Of a DNA stretch of 60,827 nt, positions 46,624 through 58,620 are shown piece by piece (the first letter of the stretch is position 1; each line of letters starts with the position of its first letter). The stretch covers positions 31,989-92,815 of the forward strand of contig JBBHKE010002995.1 in NCBI GenBank assembly GCA_037447655.1. Reading direction: 5' to 3'. Origin of the DNA: Zygnema cylindricum. Taxonomy: Eukaryota > Streptophyta > Zygnematophyceae > Zygnematales > Zygnemataceae. The translations under genes and the position numbers were made by a program. The notes beneath the pieces were generated by a model, which saw only the letters and a list, made by a program, of their open reading frames with translations, did no database searches and was not told the DNA's origin.

Positions 46624-48694
46624 TGGGGCACCGTATCTCATAAGGACATGTTCCTTAAAGGCTGCGGTGGTTAACTTGGCTGTCTTGTGAGGCAGAGCTA
46701 CGACCTCTAACCATTTACTAAAATTTTCGATCATAATCATGATGTATTATTTTGCTCTGCGTGAGATGGGAAAAGGTCAGGCCAGATAGACCGACCATCA
46801 ATAGAATAAACCCCTAATGGGTAGAGACTGGAGCGTAGTCTGCCGATTAGAGAAATAAGTTCGAATACGGTCACAAGTGGCACACTTATGTAGAATGGCA
46901 GTAACATCAGCTTGCATTCCTAACCATGAATACCGTGCTTGAACTAGGCTTAACGTTCGCTTGGTACCGTAGTGACCAAGCTCGATGTGAATCTGCTAAA
47001 TCAGAGATAGCCGCTCGGTAAGACGTGTGGCGTGCCTATGGCTTCCGTCCGCTAACAAACGAACTAAAGATCCTCTGAGCTTGAGGTAATTTTTGGCTTT
47101 CTTTTTCACCCTGTCTTCTTCGTCAATGGTAGTGTCGGACCGGAAGGTTTGTGAGGATAGAAAAAGAATGAGGGGCCCATCACGCTAAGGATCTGTGGCG
47201 GGACGAGGATTCGGAATAGAGGCCAGACAATAAGTAAGATAAAAACCAACGGACATGGAGAAAACATCGTCATCGTCAAAATCCTGTCAAACTCCATTAT
47301 CTGTCGTTCGAGGCAAAGGATTTCAGGAAATTCCGTCTGCGTTTAGACTAAGAAAACTGGATCGGTGAACTATTTCAACGTCATATTCTTGCAAAATTAA
47401 AGCCCATCGGGCTAGCTTCTCGGAAAGCTTATCGTTAGTCATCAGCCAATGTAAGGGTTCATGGTCAGTTAGAAGTGTGAAAGGCTTTACGTACAAATAA
47501 CGACGGAAGTGAACGACTCCCCAAACCGCGGCTAGACATTCCCCTTCGTAACTACTATAATACAATTTTGCACGATTATTGCTTCTACACGCGTAAGCAA
47601 CTACATATCTCTTTCCGCTCAACTCTCTTTGTGTCAAAATGGCAGCGATTCCGGGTTTTCCAAAATCTGTTTGGAGATAAAAAGGGAGTTTGTGATTGGG
47701 GGGAAGGAGAATCAGAGCACTCGATAAGGTAGTTTTTAATTTTAGAAATGCGGAAAATTTGATCGGGACCCCATATGAAGTCCAATTCGTTCTTGAGAAG
47801 GTTGTTTAAAAGAGATGCGATGGTTTAGCGAGTCTGAGAAAGGCTTGTAGGCTTGTGAGGTCTGTGGGAGCCGGCAATTTAGTGATTGCCTCTACCTTTG
47901 CTTCGAGAGGAGTGATCGCTTCAGCCGAGATAAAGTGGCCGAGGTAAGGTACTCCCTCAGCTCCAAAGGTTCATTTGGCGGGTTGAAACTTTAATCCGAC
48001 CTTTTTTAATTCAGTTAATACCCATTCGATGTGAGCTGCGTGCTCTTCGATAGTAGCGGAGGCAATGATAAGGTCATCGATGTAACATCTAACAAACTTA
48101 CAACCTCCGAGAACTGAGTTCATGACTTTCTCAAATACTGCTGGAGTGTTTTTCAGTCTGAATGGCATTACGACCCATACCCATCGGCCGCACTACCCTT
48201 AAAGGGAGTTTTATATCGGTCTTTTTCCTCTATCTCAATTTGATTCAATTCTTGATGGAGATCAACGATACTAAAATACTTCGCCCCGCTTACCTGATCA
48301 AATATTTATTCGGCAAGGGGCATGAGATGACGATCTTGAACAGTTCTAGCATTTAGTTCATGATAATTATCGCACATTCAACGGTCAGTAAAATTACCCT
48401 CGGAATCCTTTTTTTCGAGGCATGATGGTGGAAGCTCCAAATGTGGAGACTGACCGATAGATTAGGCCAGCCTCCTCTAGTCCGGCACATTGCTTGTCTA
48501 CCATTTCCCATTCGATTTCAGATAGACGATGTTGAAGTTTAAATATCGGGCGGTCATCTTTGAGATCTATCTACATCTTATAAGTGGTGTGACGTCCCAA
48601 ATCGTTCAATAAAAAAACAAAGGCATCGACATTCCGTAAAACTACGTCATTTAGTAATTCTTGTTCTGCATTTGTTAAATTGTTGCCGAATTTG

Positions 48695-49741
48695 TGTAAT
48701 TCTGTGACCTCCATTGGTACACAGAATGTCTAGCTCATGTGAAGCTTGTAGGATAGTATTTGCACTTTTGAATTTGGCATAGAATAAGTCCCACCCTTGG
48801 ACGCAAAACCTCTGACGGACTGCACCCCTATGTATAGTGGATTCCCCTAAGCCTGCAACAAAAAAAATCACTGAAATTACTTCTTTGAGCATTAAGTTAT
48901 GGCTGACCATAGTTAGCCTATAAATACATGTGCTCTTGGGAGAGAGGATGAAACCCAAGAAATTTTCTAAGTCCTAAACCACCTCTCTAAGCCTACTACT
49001 AGAGTACCTATCCAATCAAAAGACTGTAAAGTATAAAAAGGTACAAATACCGTTGTACTTCTTGTACGGCCATAGTATGGCATGGCCGCTTCGCTGACGC
49101 GTGTTAGTTCTTGAACCGAAGTTGCTCCCTCCGCGATACCCGCCAATCATCCCTCGCCATGTGTCACCCGCCGAAATATGCTCAGCAAACGACCAAAAAC
49201 CACTCTGGAAATTTGGCTCCTCCGGGAGCCGTCGATCGCGAACGACTTTCAATTTCGTCCGTCAAAATTCGATGACGTTTCATGCGGTACTTTATTTTGT
49301 GCGGTCCCGCACGTTTCATGTTCACTTCGTCTCGTAATATGATAAATGAAGTATGCCAACGCGTTAGATTATAAATATGTATCAAACCCAATTTGTATAT
49401 CTTTTCATAAAGACCTACCAGATAAGGCTGATGGGTACTGTTGTTCTGAGACAAGTGCTGGTACTGAAGATGAAGAAGATGCAGCAGTAGTCATCGTAGA
49501 ACAAATCAAGAGAGGAAGCTTCCACAAATACCGATGGCTGAACAGAAACTTTGACAGACTATAAGGTCACCGGATCAAATCCCACCAGTGAACGCCTAAC
49601 TTTTGCATGAAACTAAAACTTCTACTCTCTCCTTACATGCATGGGGTAGCCATGGCTGCGTGCAAGTCCTCAGTGAGTACGACAAGTATCAGGGCTGCTG
49701 GAAGACCAAAAAGGCAATACTATAAAATACCTTTTTCATCA
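48695..49741 (-). mobile_element. 3' LTR of minus-strand Copia element 1
   Basis: 1047 bp from TGATGAAAAAGGTATTTTAT (right) to CACAGAATTACA (left). Directly preceded on the minus strand by the polypurine tract AATTAGGGGAG at the Copia 3' end. Contains an antisense tRNA-like module with A box TGGCTGAACAG (49533-49543) and GGATCAAATCC (49574-49584). A plus-strand acidic coding-like tail (TEDEEDAAVVIVEQIKRGSF) lies at about 49460-49560 just before it. The LTR sits inside the Gypsy RT region. Confidence 0.85.
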
Positions 49742-52050
49742 CTCCCCTAATTTTCTAGTCTAGTTTTTGCTTCAGCCCACATTTCTCCCTACAAAATATC
49801 AATTTAGGAGATGGAACCGGTTTAGTCATCATAACTGCTACCATCTCTTTATCTAGTCTATATTCAAAACTAATTATTTTATTCTCAACCTTTGTCTAAC
49901 AAAGCTCAAACGAATATCCATGTGATTTGCTTTAAAGTGATCCTTAGGATTTGTTGCAATCGCAATCGCAGCTTCATTGTCACAAAATATCTTTTGCACT
50001 CCATTCTTCACATATCCCAATTCTTGAAGTAAAAATTTCACCCACATTAATTCTTTCACAGCCGAACAAGAGGCCATATACTTAGCCTCCATGGTGGACT
50101 GAGCAATCACCTTTTGTTGCTTGATGCTCCAACAGCAAGCTCTATTCTCAACATATAACACATACCCAGAAGTACACCTCCTTATCGGAGCATCCCCATA
50201 ATTGGCATCACTCCATGTGGTGATGTCAGTATTATCCCCTCCTAAATGCAACCATAGATCTCTTGTTCCTATCAAGTATTGCATGACCCTTTTGACCGCT
50301 TCCCAATATTTCTTCCTAAGATCATTCAGACTCCTGCTTAATACTCCCCCAGCTGTTGCTATATCAAGATGAGTAGAATTCATAAATTAGATCAAACTAT
50401 CGACAACATGTCTGTACAAAATAGTTTGCATGAACTTACTCTCCTCATGTCCTTACTCATTATCTAAGATCAAGATTCCCTCTTTTGAGCTCCCGTCATT
50501 TCCTTTCTTTAAGTCTATTGGAGTCAAACAACTATTTGTTTTATCCATTTGAAAATTTTCCAACATATTTCCAATGGCTTCCTTTTGAGTTAGTCAATTT
50601 GTTTTATTTTCTCTATCCTCTTTCATGTGAATTCCAAAAATATACTTTGCCTCCCCCAAATCTTTCATTTCAAATCTACTCTTTAGATCCTTTTTCAATC
50701 TATTAATTTTCTCCATTGATTTACTTAAAACAAGCACATCATCAACATGTACGACAATGAGAATTATACCTTCCTCATCATCAAATAAGTAGATTGAATG
50801 ATCCAAACTGATTCGGATATATCCTAAACTCGTTAAAAACTTGTCTTGCTTCTTGTTCCATTTGGGTCGAGCTTGCTTTAGTCCATATAGGGACATTATC
50901 AATCTGCACGCCTTACTTTCTTCTCCTTTCTCCACAAATCCTTCCGGTTCTCGCATGATGATCTCTTTTTCCAATTCTCCGTGTAAGAAAGCGGTTTTGA
51001 TGTCCATCTGGTACACTTCCATGTCTTTCGCTGCCGCTAGACTAAGTAGAATCCGGACGGAGGGAAATCTAACAACCGGAGCAAAGGTCTCGTGATAATC
51101 AATTCCCTCCTTTTGTGTAAATCCCTTTGCCACCAATCTGGCCTTGTATCGCTCAATAGTATTATCTGGATTGAGCTTCAATTTAAATACCCACTTGCAT
51201 CCGATTAGTTTTCTATCCGGAGGAGAGTTCACCAACTCCCATGTGTTTGCTTCCATAATGGAAGCCATCTCATCATTAATAGTTGTCACCCATCTACTAC
51301 GTTCTAGACTATTAACTGCTTCCAAGTGAGTCTGGCGTTCGCTCAAATGTGACGGCTTAGTTACCTTGTTGTTCACTTGTCTCTTTTGAAGTCTCTTGCT
51401 GCTTCTCCTTCCTCCTTCAAATTCCGACGTTGGGATGGAGGGTAATCTTGGGTTTCTACGAACAACTTCACCTTCTCCCCTATCCATGGAGTCCATCTCC
51501 GGACGTTCGTCGTCCATTTCGGTCTTTCCTCGTTTTCTTCCTCAGTTTGAATCAGAAGTTCTAACTCCATGAGAGGGTCACTCTCTGTCAATTTTTTCTC
51601 TTCCTCTGCAAGGTCTGGCTGAACGGAAGTTCAGTTAGAAGAATTTGAATCTAACTCATTTTCGGATTCAATTCTAATCTTACCAGTTTAGTGTACTTAA
51701 AGGGATCTATGGACTTTCTTTCATCCATAACTACCAAGTGATTAACTAGAATTATGTCTCCTCTTCCAAGATCATAAACTCTATATCCCTTAACATTTAG
51801 ATCATATCCAAGTAAGTATCACGACTTTCCTCTTGCATCTAACTTCCAATCAGATTTTTCTGTGTTTAGACTAAATACTTGACTTCTAAACACCTTTAAG
51901 TGTGAAATATTAGGTTTTCTCCCGGTCCATCTTTCATAAGGTGTTTGTCCTTTTACCCCCGAGGTTAGGACTCTATTTTTGAGATAGTTAGCACAATTCA
52001 TAGCTTCTGCCCAAAAACCTTTTATTATCTTTTTGAATGGCTTAGACTCC
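49742..52050 (-). pseudogene. Copia element 1 polyprotein remnant (integrase end, RT, RNase H)
   Basis: Minus strand. Integrase C-terminal part near 52040-51819 (KGFWAEAMNCANYLKNR, TPYERWTGRKPNISHLKVF), linker, RT 51517-50594 with CKWVFKLKLNPDNTIERYKA, VYQMDIKTAFLHGELE, SLYGLKQARPKWNKK and the catalytic VVHVDDVLVLSKS. RNase H 50383-49874 with TWSDANYGDAPIRRCTSGYV, QSTMEAKYMASC and NEAAIAIATNPKDHFK. Frames shift between RT and RNase H and the 5' half (gag, protease, integrase core) is missing, so it is inactive. The right edge is replaced by an opposite-strand Copia tail. Confidence 0.92.
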
Positions 52051-52193
52051 GGATAAATAAAAGAGATTTATTCATAGACTGGATGTTGAAATGGTAGCAG
52101 ATATGATGACTAAACCAGTTCCCTCTCCCAAATTGATATTTTGTAGAAAGAAGTGTGGACTGAAAGAAAAGATAGACTAGAAAATAAGGGGAG
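52051..52193 (+). pseudogene. Plus-strand Copia 3' tail
   Basis: Reads LDVEMVADMMTKPVPSPKLI then FCRKKCGLKEKID and stop: the conserved end of Copia RNase H, followed by the polypurine tract AAAATAAGGGGAG that primes the LTR at 52194. It abuts the opposite-strand Copia element 1 head to head at about 52050. Confidence 0.85.
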
Positions 52194-53301
52194 TGTTGAA
52201 AAAGGGTATTTTACAACTCTATCTCTTTAGTCAGACCATGGTTATTTTATTGTTTTTATAATTGTCGTAGTCACTGAGAACTTCCATGCGGCCATGGCTG
52301 CCTCAGGCAGATGGTAGAAGATGGAGTTCTTACAAAAAGATAAGTTACCAAAGGCAAGACTTGATCCTGAGACAACCTGGATGTCTACCGTACGGAGCAG
52401 CCGTCCGCCTTATCCGGTGGGCCTTGAAGAATAGATACATATATTGTATTTAACAAATATTTACAAGGCGACTCGACGACATAAACCATTTAACTGCTAA
52501 CAGACGAAACAAACATAGGAAGGATTGTACAGTGCGAAACACTGTACCGCACCAAAATAAACGAAACGACATTTCAATTCAATGGATGAGAATGAAATGT
52601 CATCCGATCGACGGTCCGCAGAGAAGCCAAGATTTTCAACGGTCAACACAGGACGAAGAGCGTTGAAATTCACTCAATCAACACGGAAAGAATTTCAATG
52701 GTCGACATTTTTCGGCGTGCCGTCATTATCTGACAACTGATATTTATTGCCGAATCACGAATGGACAACACGCATAAGAGTCGGGATGCCGAAAAGATTA
52801 TTTAACCGTACTTCACGAATAAAGAGGAAAGTGACACGTGCCATCATCCTATTGGATGCGTGAGAAAGAAAAGACAGAATGACGTTGACTTGTATACTAC
52901 GTGGCAAACCGAGAGTGGTGCCGAATATTTTCGTACATAAAGTATTGCGGCTACCGTACTTTGTATGTACATAATTTAGCGTACAATGTTCTGATTAGTC
53001 TAGGGTAGTTAAGTGTAGGTTTTTAGGAATTAGTCAAATTTGAAAGTCCTCCCTTCTAGAGGCCATCAATATAAATATGATGTCTTTGAACAACCATAAC
53101 TTAATGCTCAGGTGAGCAAATTCAGTGATTCTTTTTGCAATGGACTCAGAGGGGTACACCCTACACAAGGCTATATTCGGTCAAAGATTTTGCGTGCCAG
53201 GGTGGCACTTATTCATTTTCAAAGTCAAATGTGCAAATATTATCCTAGAGGCTTTATATAAGCTAAACATTATGTGTACCAATAGAGGTCACAGAATTAC
53301 A
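52194..53301 (+). mobile_element. 3' LTR of the plus-strand Copia tail
   Basis: 1108 bp, TGTTGAAAAAGGGTATTTTA to CACAGAATTACA. Closest to 48695-49741 at both ends. Contains CCATGG at about 52294 and an antisense (minus) tRNA-like module at about 52338-52428 with A-box-like GGATAAGGCGG and B-box-like GGATCAAGTC. Shares TTCAGTGATTCTTTTTGCAATG with the other LTRs. Confidence 0.82.
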
Positions 53302-53303
53302 AG

Positions 53304-54261
53304 TTTTTAACTAACTCACATTCAACCACCACCATTGTTGCCCAAGAAAAAAAGTTGACAATTTGACAACACCCCTGTGCAGTTTAGACTCCCCTGAGTC
53401 CGAAGAAGAAAGAATCACTAAAAATGACCAACCAGACGATTAGTTATGGGGTAGCAAAGATGCCCATTTATACAAACTCTCAATGAGAGAGGTAACAGTC
53501 TACCAGATTTTCTAAGTCCTAATTCCCTCTCACAACCCCTATCTACTGAAATTACAAACCAATCAAATCAGTGTACAATAAAAAAGTACTATTGCCATCG
53601 TACTTTTTGTACGGCCTATGTACAATAAGGCAATTAAGTGGAAACGTGTCCCACTTTTACTTGTCCGTATGGTCCCCAGAATTCTCTCAACCAAATGTTA
53701 TCTCTCCACGTGGCGCCAGGTCATGCCATGTCACAAAATTCCAAAGTGACCATTCACGATCTCGGCGATGATATGCGCCGTTGGATAAAAACTAACATGT
53801 AATTTCAGCCGTCCAAACAAATGTCCGATTCATTTGTTTCGTGCGGGATCACGTTTGTACCGTATTTAAATAGTTCTATGTCCTCATATTCACATTTCCG
53901 TTAATCGGTTTCAAGGTCGTAACTCAATTTAAATAAATATCACACCTTATATATTCTAGCAAACTTCTACGACAAACTGGTTAGAGCGGACAGCTAAGGC
54001 ACTCTCTGCTGGTTGGAGGTTTGAGTTCTGCAGGACTCAACCTTTTGCTGAGAGTAACTTTATGTAACTCTTCAATCCTGCCTAATGGAGCTGGGGCAGC
54101 CATGGCTTCACTACTCTCTCTCTCTCTCTCCATGAGTGACTACAAAAAGTATGGGGGATACAGAAAGGGGTGGAGGCAGATTGCCTGTGCTTTCTTTTCC
54201 TTTTTCCTACACAACTATTCGGACCTAGAAAATACTTCTCAAAATCTTAGTGATTTCAACA
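53304..54261 (-). mobile_element. Copia-type LTR, second subfamily
   Basis: Minus orientation, starts TGTTGAAATCACTAAG (54261) and ends near GAGTTAGTTAAAA. Colinear with 55896-56839. Carries CCATGG near 54100, a (TC)n run, and an antisense tRNA-like module at about 53967-54045 (TGGTTAGAGCG ... GGTTTGAGTTC). It directly abuts plus-strand RNase H coding sequence rather than a polypurine tract, so it is a rearranged or solo copy. Confidence 0.78.
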
Positions 54262-54908
54262 AAATGAAGCTGCAAACATGGTGTGATGCAACCTATGGCG
54301 ACACGCCAAGAAAGAAATCCACTACGGGATTCATTTTACAAATTGGGAATAGGACTTGCTACTGGAGCAGCAAACTTCAAAAGGTCACGGCACAATCAAA
54401 GATGGAGTCAGAATATATGGCAGCAAGTTTGGCCCTCAAGGAACTCTTATGGGTAAAATCTATGCTGCAAGAATTGGGATACATGCAAGTTGGTCCACAG
54501 GTTATGTGGTGTGATAACGAGGTTGCCATTGCCATTGCCTCCAACCCAAGTTATCACTTCAAGAGTAAGCACATGGTTGTAAGATTAAACTTCGTAAGAG
54601 AAAAAGTGTTGTCTAGGGTGATTACATTATGCTATCTGACAGATGCAAAAATGATTGTTGATATACTTACTAAAGCTCTTCCTGTTCCTAAGCTGAGGTA
54701 TTGTAGGGATGCAGTAGGATTGGATGTGTTGTTCTACAACCATCGGTGCAGGTGGAGGAGCAACAGTAATAGTAGATGTAGACACGATACACTCTCAGAA
54801 GCTACCAAGAATCCTACCAAACAACTGTTTACAAGTGTTCACCAAATCTCATACAAACATCCAAACTTCACAAAACTATATCTTATAATAGAGCAGCTTA
54901 AACAATGA
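54262..54908 (+). pseudogene. Plus-strand Copia RNase H fragment fused to unrelated tail
   Basis: Reads TWCDATYGDTPRKKSTTGFI, QSKMESEYMAAS, CDNEVAIAIASNPSYHFKSK, RLNFVREKV and ILTKALPVPKLRYCRDAVGL, the Copia RNase H and C terminus. The frame is open for 216 codons and continues past the normal end into a Ser/Arg-rich tail (RWRSNSNSRCRHD). The same frame is open upstream through the antisense of the LTR, probably by chance. RT is missing. Confidence 0.85.
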
Positions 54909-55895
54909 CAACTACCAAAGATTTCAGTACAATTGAACGACAACACTCAAGATATGATACTCAGAAGTTTCCCAAAAATTGTTTGAAGATTTATTACTTG
55001 AAAGTTTAGATACATGAAATGTTTTGAGTCCTAAGACTTATACGCGCACTAAGTGTCTACTCTATGTTGTATCGCTTATGCAATTGTACCTGAGAAGTAC
55101 ATAAAAAACCAACCTACCACTAACATCAAAGTATTCCTAATCCCGCCAAACTATTCTACCATAGTACAATCTGCATTACTCATAATCTACACTAAGTGAT
55201 TGTATAAAGGCTTGTCGCCTAAGTCACTTGTGATTATTTCATGAATCTCGTCGGTTGACTAAATTCGCATCAATCGGAGTTGCGTTGTAATGTATAGAAT
55301 CATATTCATTTTATTCGCGGCTGCGTTGTTCCGTATCGGGGCATATCAAACATGAGCGCAGCTGTGTTGTTATGTGTGCGTCCCAATTGCGTTCTCCAAA
55401 ATGCGTCGCAGCAACGTTGTCCCATTCGATGTGTGAAACATGTATTTTGATGTACGTGCCTTTCCAAAATACTTGTACTGAGCTTTAAGCGACTACGCGT
55501 GTCCTTGTATATTTATCTTCTGGTCGTCACACTAATTTACTGAGACTTAAAGCTTTCCACAAATAACATGATCAGTGGTAGAGTTGCTGCACTGCGATAG
55601 TGCCGTGCTGCGCTAGTCCAGAATAACGGTGTAGTGGGACTAGGTAACCAAGTGATTTGCTGCGCTGGTATGCTGCCATGCTGCTGTGCTATGCTGCAAT
55701 GCAGCGCTAGTGTGATATCGTAGTTGCGTGGCTTTGCAATAGCAGGTGCGCTAATACACTGAGTCTAAAGCTTTATGCGATGGTTGATTTTGGAATAATT
55801 TAAGTCTTAGTAAATTAGTGCGACAACCAGAAGATAAACCTATGCAATACTGTGTCCTCTATTGGATTACAGAATTCAGGAAGCCTCTAGATGAT
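54909..55895. repeat. Spacer with imperfect inverted repeat, no gene
   Basis: Arms at 55510-55560 and 55790-55840 are about 50 bp and pair as TTATCTTCTGGTYGTCRCAC with ACTAATTTACTRAGACTTAA. The 230-bp centre is rich in GCTGC/TGCTG words. It could be a foldback element or a hairpin locus. 54909-55500 shows no structure I can name. Confidence 0.5.
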
Positions 55896-56839
55896 TGTTA
55901 ACTAACCCACTTCTAATGGCAACCACTGCTGCCCAAGCACACAAGTAGACAATATGATTACACCCCTGTGCAGCTTGGACTCCCTTGATTCCGTATAAAA
56001 AGGAATCACTGAAAACGTCCAACCAGGTGATAAGTTATAGGGTGGCAAAGATGCAAATTTATACATACTCTCAAAGAGAGAGAAGACCATCTACCAGAAT
56101 TATCTAAGCCCTTGTTCCCTCTCACAACCCGTATCTACTGATAGTACAAACAAATATAACATTGTACAATACACGAAAGTACTACTGCAGATGTACTTTT
56201 TGTACGTCCTTTGTACGACAAGGCCATTAAGCGGACGCGTGTCCATTTTTCACTCGTCCGTACGTTCTTTGTAATTCCCACGACCAAATGTTACCTCACC
56301 ACGTGGTGCCAAGTCATGCCACGTCACAAAACGCCAAAGTGACCAATCCAAGATCTCGGCGATGTTGTCCGCCGTTGGATAAAAACGGACAATCAATCTT
56401 GACTGTCGAAACAAATGTCTGATTCATTTGTTTCGTGCGGTATTATGTTCGCACTGTATATAACTAGTTCTATGTCTTTTTATTTGTATTTTCGTTAATC
56501 TATTTATAGACCATAACATAGTTTTAATAGAAACCATACATTATATATTTCAACAAACTTATACGACAGACCGGTTAGAGCTGACGGCTACGCCTCGCTC
56601 TACAGGTCGGGGGTTCGAGTCCTACCGGACTCAACCTTTTGTTGAGAGTGACATAAGTCACTCTTCATTCCTGCTTATTAGGCTGAGGCAACCATGGCTT
56701 CCCTTCTCTTTCTCTCTCTCTCTATCAGTGACTACAACAAATATGGGGGATAGAGAGGAATGGTGAAAGCAAGCTACCTCATCTTTTCCTTTGAACTTTA
56801 GACCTAGAAAAAATCCTATAAATCTAGTGATTTTCCACA
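55896..56839 (-). mobile_element. 3' LTR of minus-strand Copia element 2
   Basis: 944 bp from TGTGGAAAATCACTAG to GGTTAGTTAACA, preceded by the polypurine tract AAATAAAGGGAG. Contains CCATGG at about 56693, a (TC)n run, and the best antisense Pol III-like module in the window at 56570-56635: A box GGTTAGAGCTG and exact B box GGTTCGAGTCC (56609-56619). Confidence 0.87.
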
Positions 56840-58620
56840 CTCCCTTTATTTTCTAGTCTAATTTTAACCTTTCTTTCAATCCACATTTTTGTCTGCAATA
56901 TTTTAACTTGGGAGAGAGCACACGTTTGGTCATCATGTCAGCCACCATTTCTTCATCAGATCGATACACAAGACTTACAATTTAATTTTCAGCTTTTTCC
57001 TCACAAAACTCAATCTTATGTTCATATGTTTAGCTTTGAAATGATGTTTTGGATTGGCTGCAATTGCAATGGCTACTTGGCTATAACGAAAAACTTCATG
57101 CACCCCCTCTATATATCGCAGTTCTTGCAACAAGGACGTGATCCACATTAATTCTTTCACAGCAGAACAAGAGGCCATATACTCAGCCTCCATAGTAGAC
57201 TGAGCAACCACCTTTTGTTGCTTACTGCTCCAACAACAAGCACCTTCCCCCACATACAATTCATATCCAGAAGTGCATCTTCTCATAGGTGCATCCCCAT
57301 AACTAACATCAATCCAAGTAGTGATATCAGTGTGCTCCCCTCCCAAATGCAACCATAACTCTTTGGTTCCCACCAGATATCTCATGACTCTCTTGGTTGC
57401 CTCCCAATCTCTCTTCCTATGATCGTTAAGACTCCTACTGTTGCCGCTGTGTCCAGCCTTGCACAGTTCATAAAGAAGATCAAACTTCCTACGACATGTC
57501 TATAAGGAATAGATTTCATAAACTGTCTCTCCTTTGGACACATGTGATTACCTAAGATTATCACTCCTCCTTCTACACTCCCATCACTTACTTTTTTCAA
57601 GTCCATGGGAGTGGTACAAGTGTTTGCAATCTCCATCTGGAATTTCTCAAGCATATTTCCTATTGCTTCTTTCTGAGTGAGTCTAATGATCATTTCCCCC
57701 TTATCTCTTTCCATTTGAATTCCCAAAATATATTTTGCCAACCCTAAATCCTTCATGTGATATGTGCTTCTAAGATCTTTCTTGAACTTATTGATCTTTT
57801 CCAAAGACTTACTTAACACTAACAGATCATCCACATAAAATGCAATAAAGATCACACCATCCTCATCTTCAAATATATAGATAGAATTGTTAGAGCTGAT
57901 CCGGATATATCCCAAACCAGTAAGAAACTCATCTAGTTTCTTATTCCACAATCGGGGAGTCTGCTTAAGTCCATATAAGGACTTTATGAGCCTGCATACT
58001 TTTCTCTCTTCCCCATTCTCCACAAACCTCTCAGTTTGCCTCATGAAGATTTCTTTCTCTAACTCGCCATTGAGGAAGGCGGTCTTAATGTCCATCTAAT
58101 ATATCTCCATGTTTTTCGCCGCTGCTAGACTTAAGAGAATCCTTACTGATGGAAACCGAACAACTGGAGCAAACGTCTCCTAATAGTCAATCCCATCCTT
58201 TTGGGTGAACCCCTTTGCTACCAAACAAGCCTTATATCTTTCAATGGTATTATTTGAGTTTAATTTTAGTATAAATACCCATTTACAACCAATAGGTTTT
58301 CTGTGTGGAGGACAATCTGCTATCTCCCAAGTATTTGCATCCATGATGGAAGCCATCTCCTCATTTATGGCTCTAATCCATCTATCCTTTTCTGGGCTGT
58401 TCACTTCCTCCAAGTATGTTTGAGGCTCATCAGGATGAGATAGCTCGATTCATGTGCCAACTTGTTCTCTTGACCTTTTCTTCCTCTTCCTCCTCCAACT
58501 CAAGCTGGAAGAGGATGTCTTGGGATTCTCTTTCCTGTCTCGTCGTCTCCCCATCCACAATTCAGTGTTCTTTCAACCCAGTCCATGAATATGTGAATTA
58601 TCAAGTTCTCTCTTAAATCT
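56840..58620 (-). pseudogene. Copia element 2 polyprotein remnant (RT, RNase H)
   Basis: Minus strand. RT entry 58413-58180 (CKWVFILKLNSNNTIERYKA, KGFTQKDGIDY), RT palm 58095-57382 (MDIKTAFLNGELEKEIFMRQ, LYGLKQTPRLWNKK, FYVDDLLVLSKS, LGLAKYILGIQMERDK), RNase H 57385-56975 (GDAPMRRCTSGYELYVGEGA, QSTMEAEYMASC). A TAG stop precedes MDIKTAF where Copia normally has Tyr-Gln, and frames shift between parts. The 5' end fades at about 58620 in Ser-rich linker, so integrase and gag are missing. Confidence 0.92.

Larger units (their letters stand above)
45038..48694 (-). pseudogene. Ty3/Gypsy pol remnant (RT, RNase H, integrase), interrupted
   Basis: Minus strand, in order: RT fingers (DLKDDRPIFKLQHRLSEIEW near 48560), RT palm (MPFRLKNTPAVFEKVMNSVL, CYIDDLIIAS at 48168-47971), RNase H (YYSSYEGECLAAVWGVVHFR, LLTDHEPLHWL at 47637-47323), H2C2 integrase zinc-binding part (HKCATCDRIRTYF near 46860-46930), integrase core up to RYGAP at 46624. 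A 900-bp insertion follows (45724-46623), then the core continues with EVFTDQGTKF and SPDRPQADGLADRAVK (45718-45560) and a C-terminal GDYVYL block (45223-45038). Several stops and frameshifts make it inactive. The 5' part (gag, protease) is cut by the Copia LTR at 48695. Confidence 0.9.

Noticed and set aside
54021-54908. A 295-codon host gene
   Set aside because: The 3' two thirds is Copia RNase H and the 5' third is antisense LTR including the tRNA-like module; a chance fusion of frames.
56570-56635. A functional tRNA gene
   Set aside because: A and B boxes are good, but I see no proper acceptor pairing and no T-run terminator directly after it. Equivalent modules lie at the same place in all LTRs, so it is part of the LTR.
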